A stretch of DNA of 64,000 nucleotides from Pleurotus djamor (lineage: Eukaryota > Basidiomycota > Agaricomycetes > Agaricales > Pleurotaceae): contig JAPEVF010000006.1 of NCBI GenBank assembly GCA_029747585.1, forward strand, positions 62,001-126,000. The letters run 5' to 3'. This document shows, piece by piece, positions 62,163 to 64,000 of this stretch (positions are counted from its first letter, which is position 1; the number at the start of each line of letters is the position of its first letter). The translations under genes were made by a program, and so were the position numbers. The notes under the pieces are model-generated. The model made no database searches and was not told the DNA's origin. It saw only the letters and a list, made by a program, of their open reading frames with translations.

Positions 62163-62307
62163 GGTGGTCGGGGAAAAACGAAAAGTAGACGCCCACAGTA
62201 CCTCTGGCCCCTGAGGACTTCATAACCATTCAATGTGTAGCATTGCAGGCACAGAAATTATTGATATTGATACNCCTATAGATATTAAGCGACGGGAGGT
62301 TCAACGT

Positions 62308-64000
<1,693 letters not shown>

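Overview
The window is nuclear DNA of a basidiomycete fungus, most likely an agaricomycete. Almost every gene is broken by several introns of about 45-70 bases with GT...YAG ends, genes are tightly packed on both strands, and the content includes a retaining trehalose phosphorylase, a DUF6593-type protein and a TSC1/hamartin homologue. No bacterial, viral or transposon gene was recognised. ORF boundaries alone mislead here, so the models below were spliced by hand from protein-family expectations; most splice sites keep frame and restore family motifs.

Layout. 1-8.5 kb: SER1 (phosphoserine aminotransferase), a doubtful Ser/Pro/Arg-rich ORF, HSP90 with a heat-shock element upstream, and a TSC1-like gene, all on the minus strand. 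8.9-16.8 kb: NAC-alpha, TRM9, ALG13, P5C reductase, proteasome RPT3, cap-binding CBC2 and a mitochondrial-looking RRM-like gene. 16.9-22.8 kb: SNRNP27, eIF1, FYV7-like, PP4 regulatory subunit 2 and a PAP2-family lipid phosphatase. 23.4-29.3 kb: a diverged TFIIB/BRF-like factor, trehalose phosphorylase and a small protein with a CxxC/HxxxH tail. 29.5-39 kb: POL5, MSH3 and ATP12. 39-46.5 kb: a gene-poor, n-rich accessory stretch with a small Ser/Pro protein and two tandem paralogues of a membrane-anchored protein carrying two galactose-binding/rhamnosidase-N-like modules; the downstream-lying copy (lower coordinates) has a decayed 5' end. 46.5-64 kb: a BTB protein, a DUF6593 protein, a very large Ser-rich protein, an E2 ubiquitin-conjugating enzyme, BRE2/ASH2, a PhoD-like phosphatase, a GGQ release-factor-like gene, MZM1 and the 3' part of SRP54.

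Most genes are single-copy housekeeping functions and do not form one pathway. Loose themes are protein and RNA biogenesis (NAC-alpha, eIF1, SRP54, FYV7, POL5, TRM9, CBC2, SNRNP27) and mitochondrial assembly (ATP12, MZM1, GGQ factor, RRM-like protein). Convergent and divergent neighbours are often only 14-250 bases apart.

Sequence quality matters: at four places (9094, 31888, 33157, 56597) an n next to a homopolymer is one base too many, and a C7 run at 22413-22419 also breaks a frame. These look like assembly errors, not broken genes. The strongest candidate for something undescribed is the tandem membrane-anchored lectin-like pair at 41.3-46 kb.
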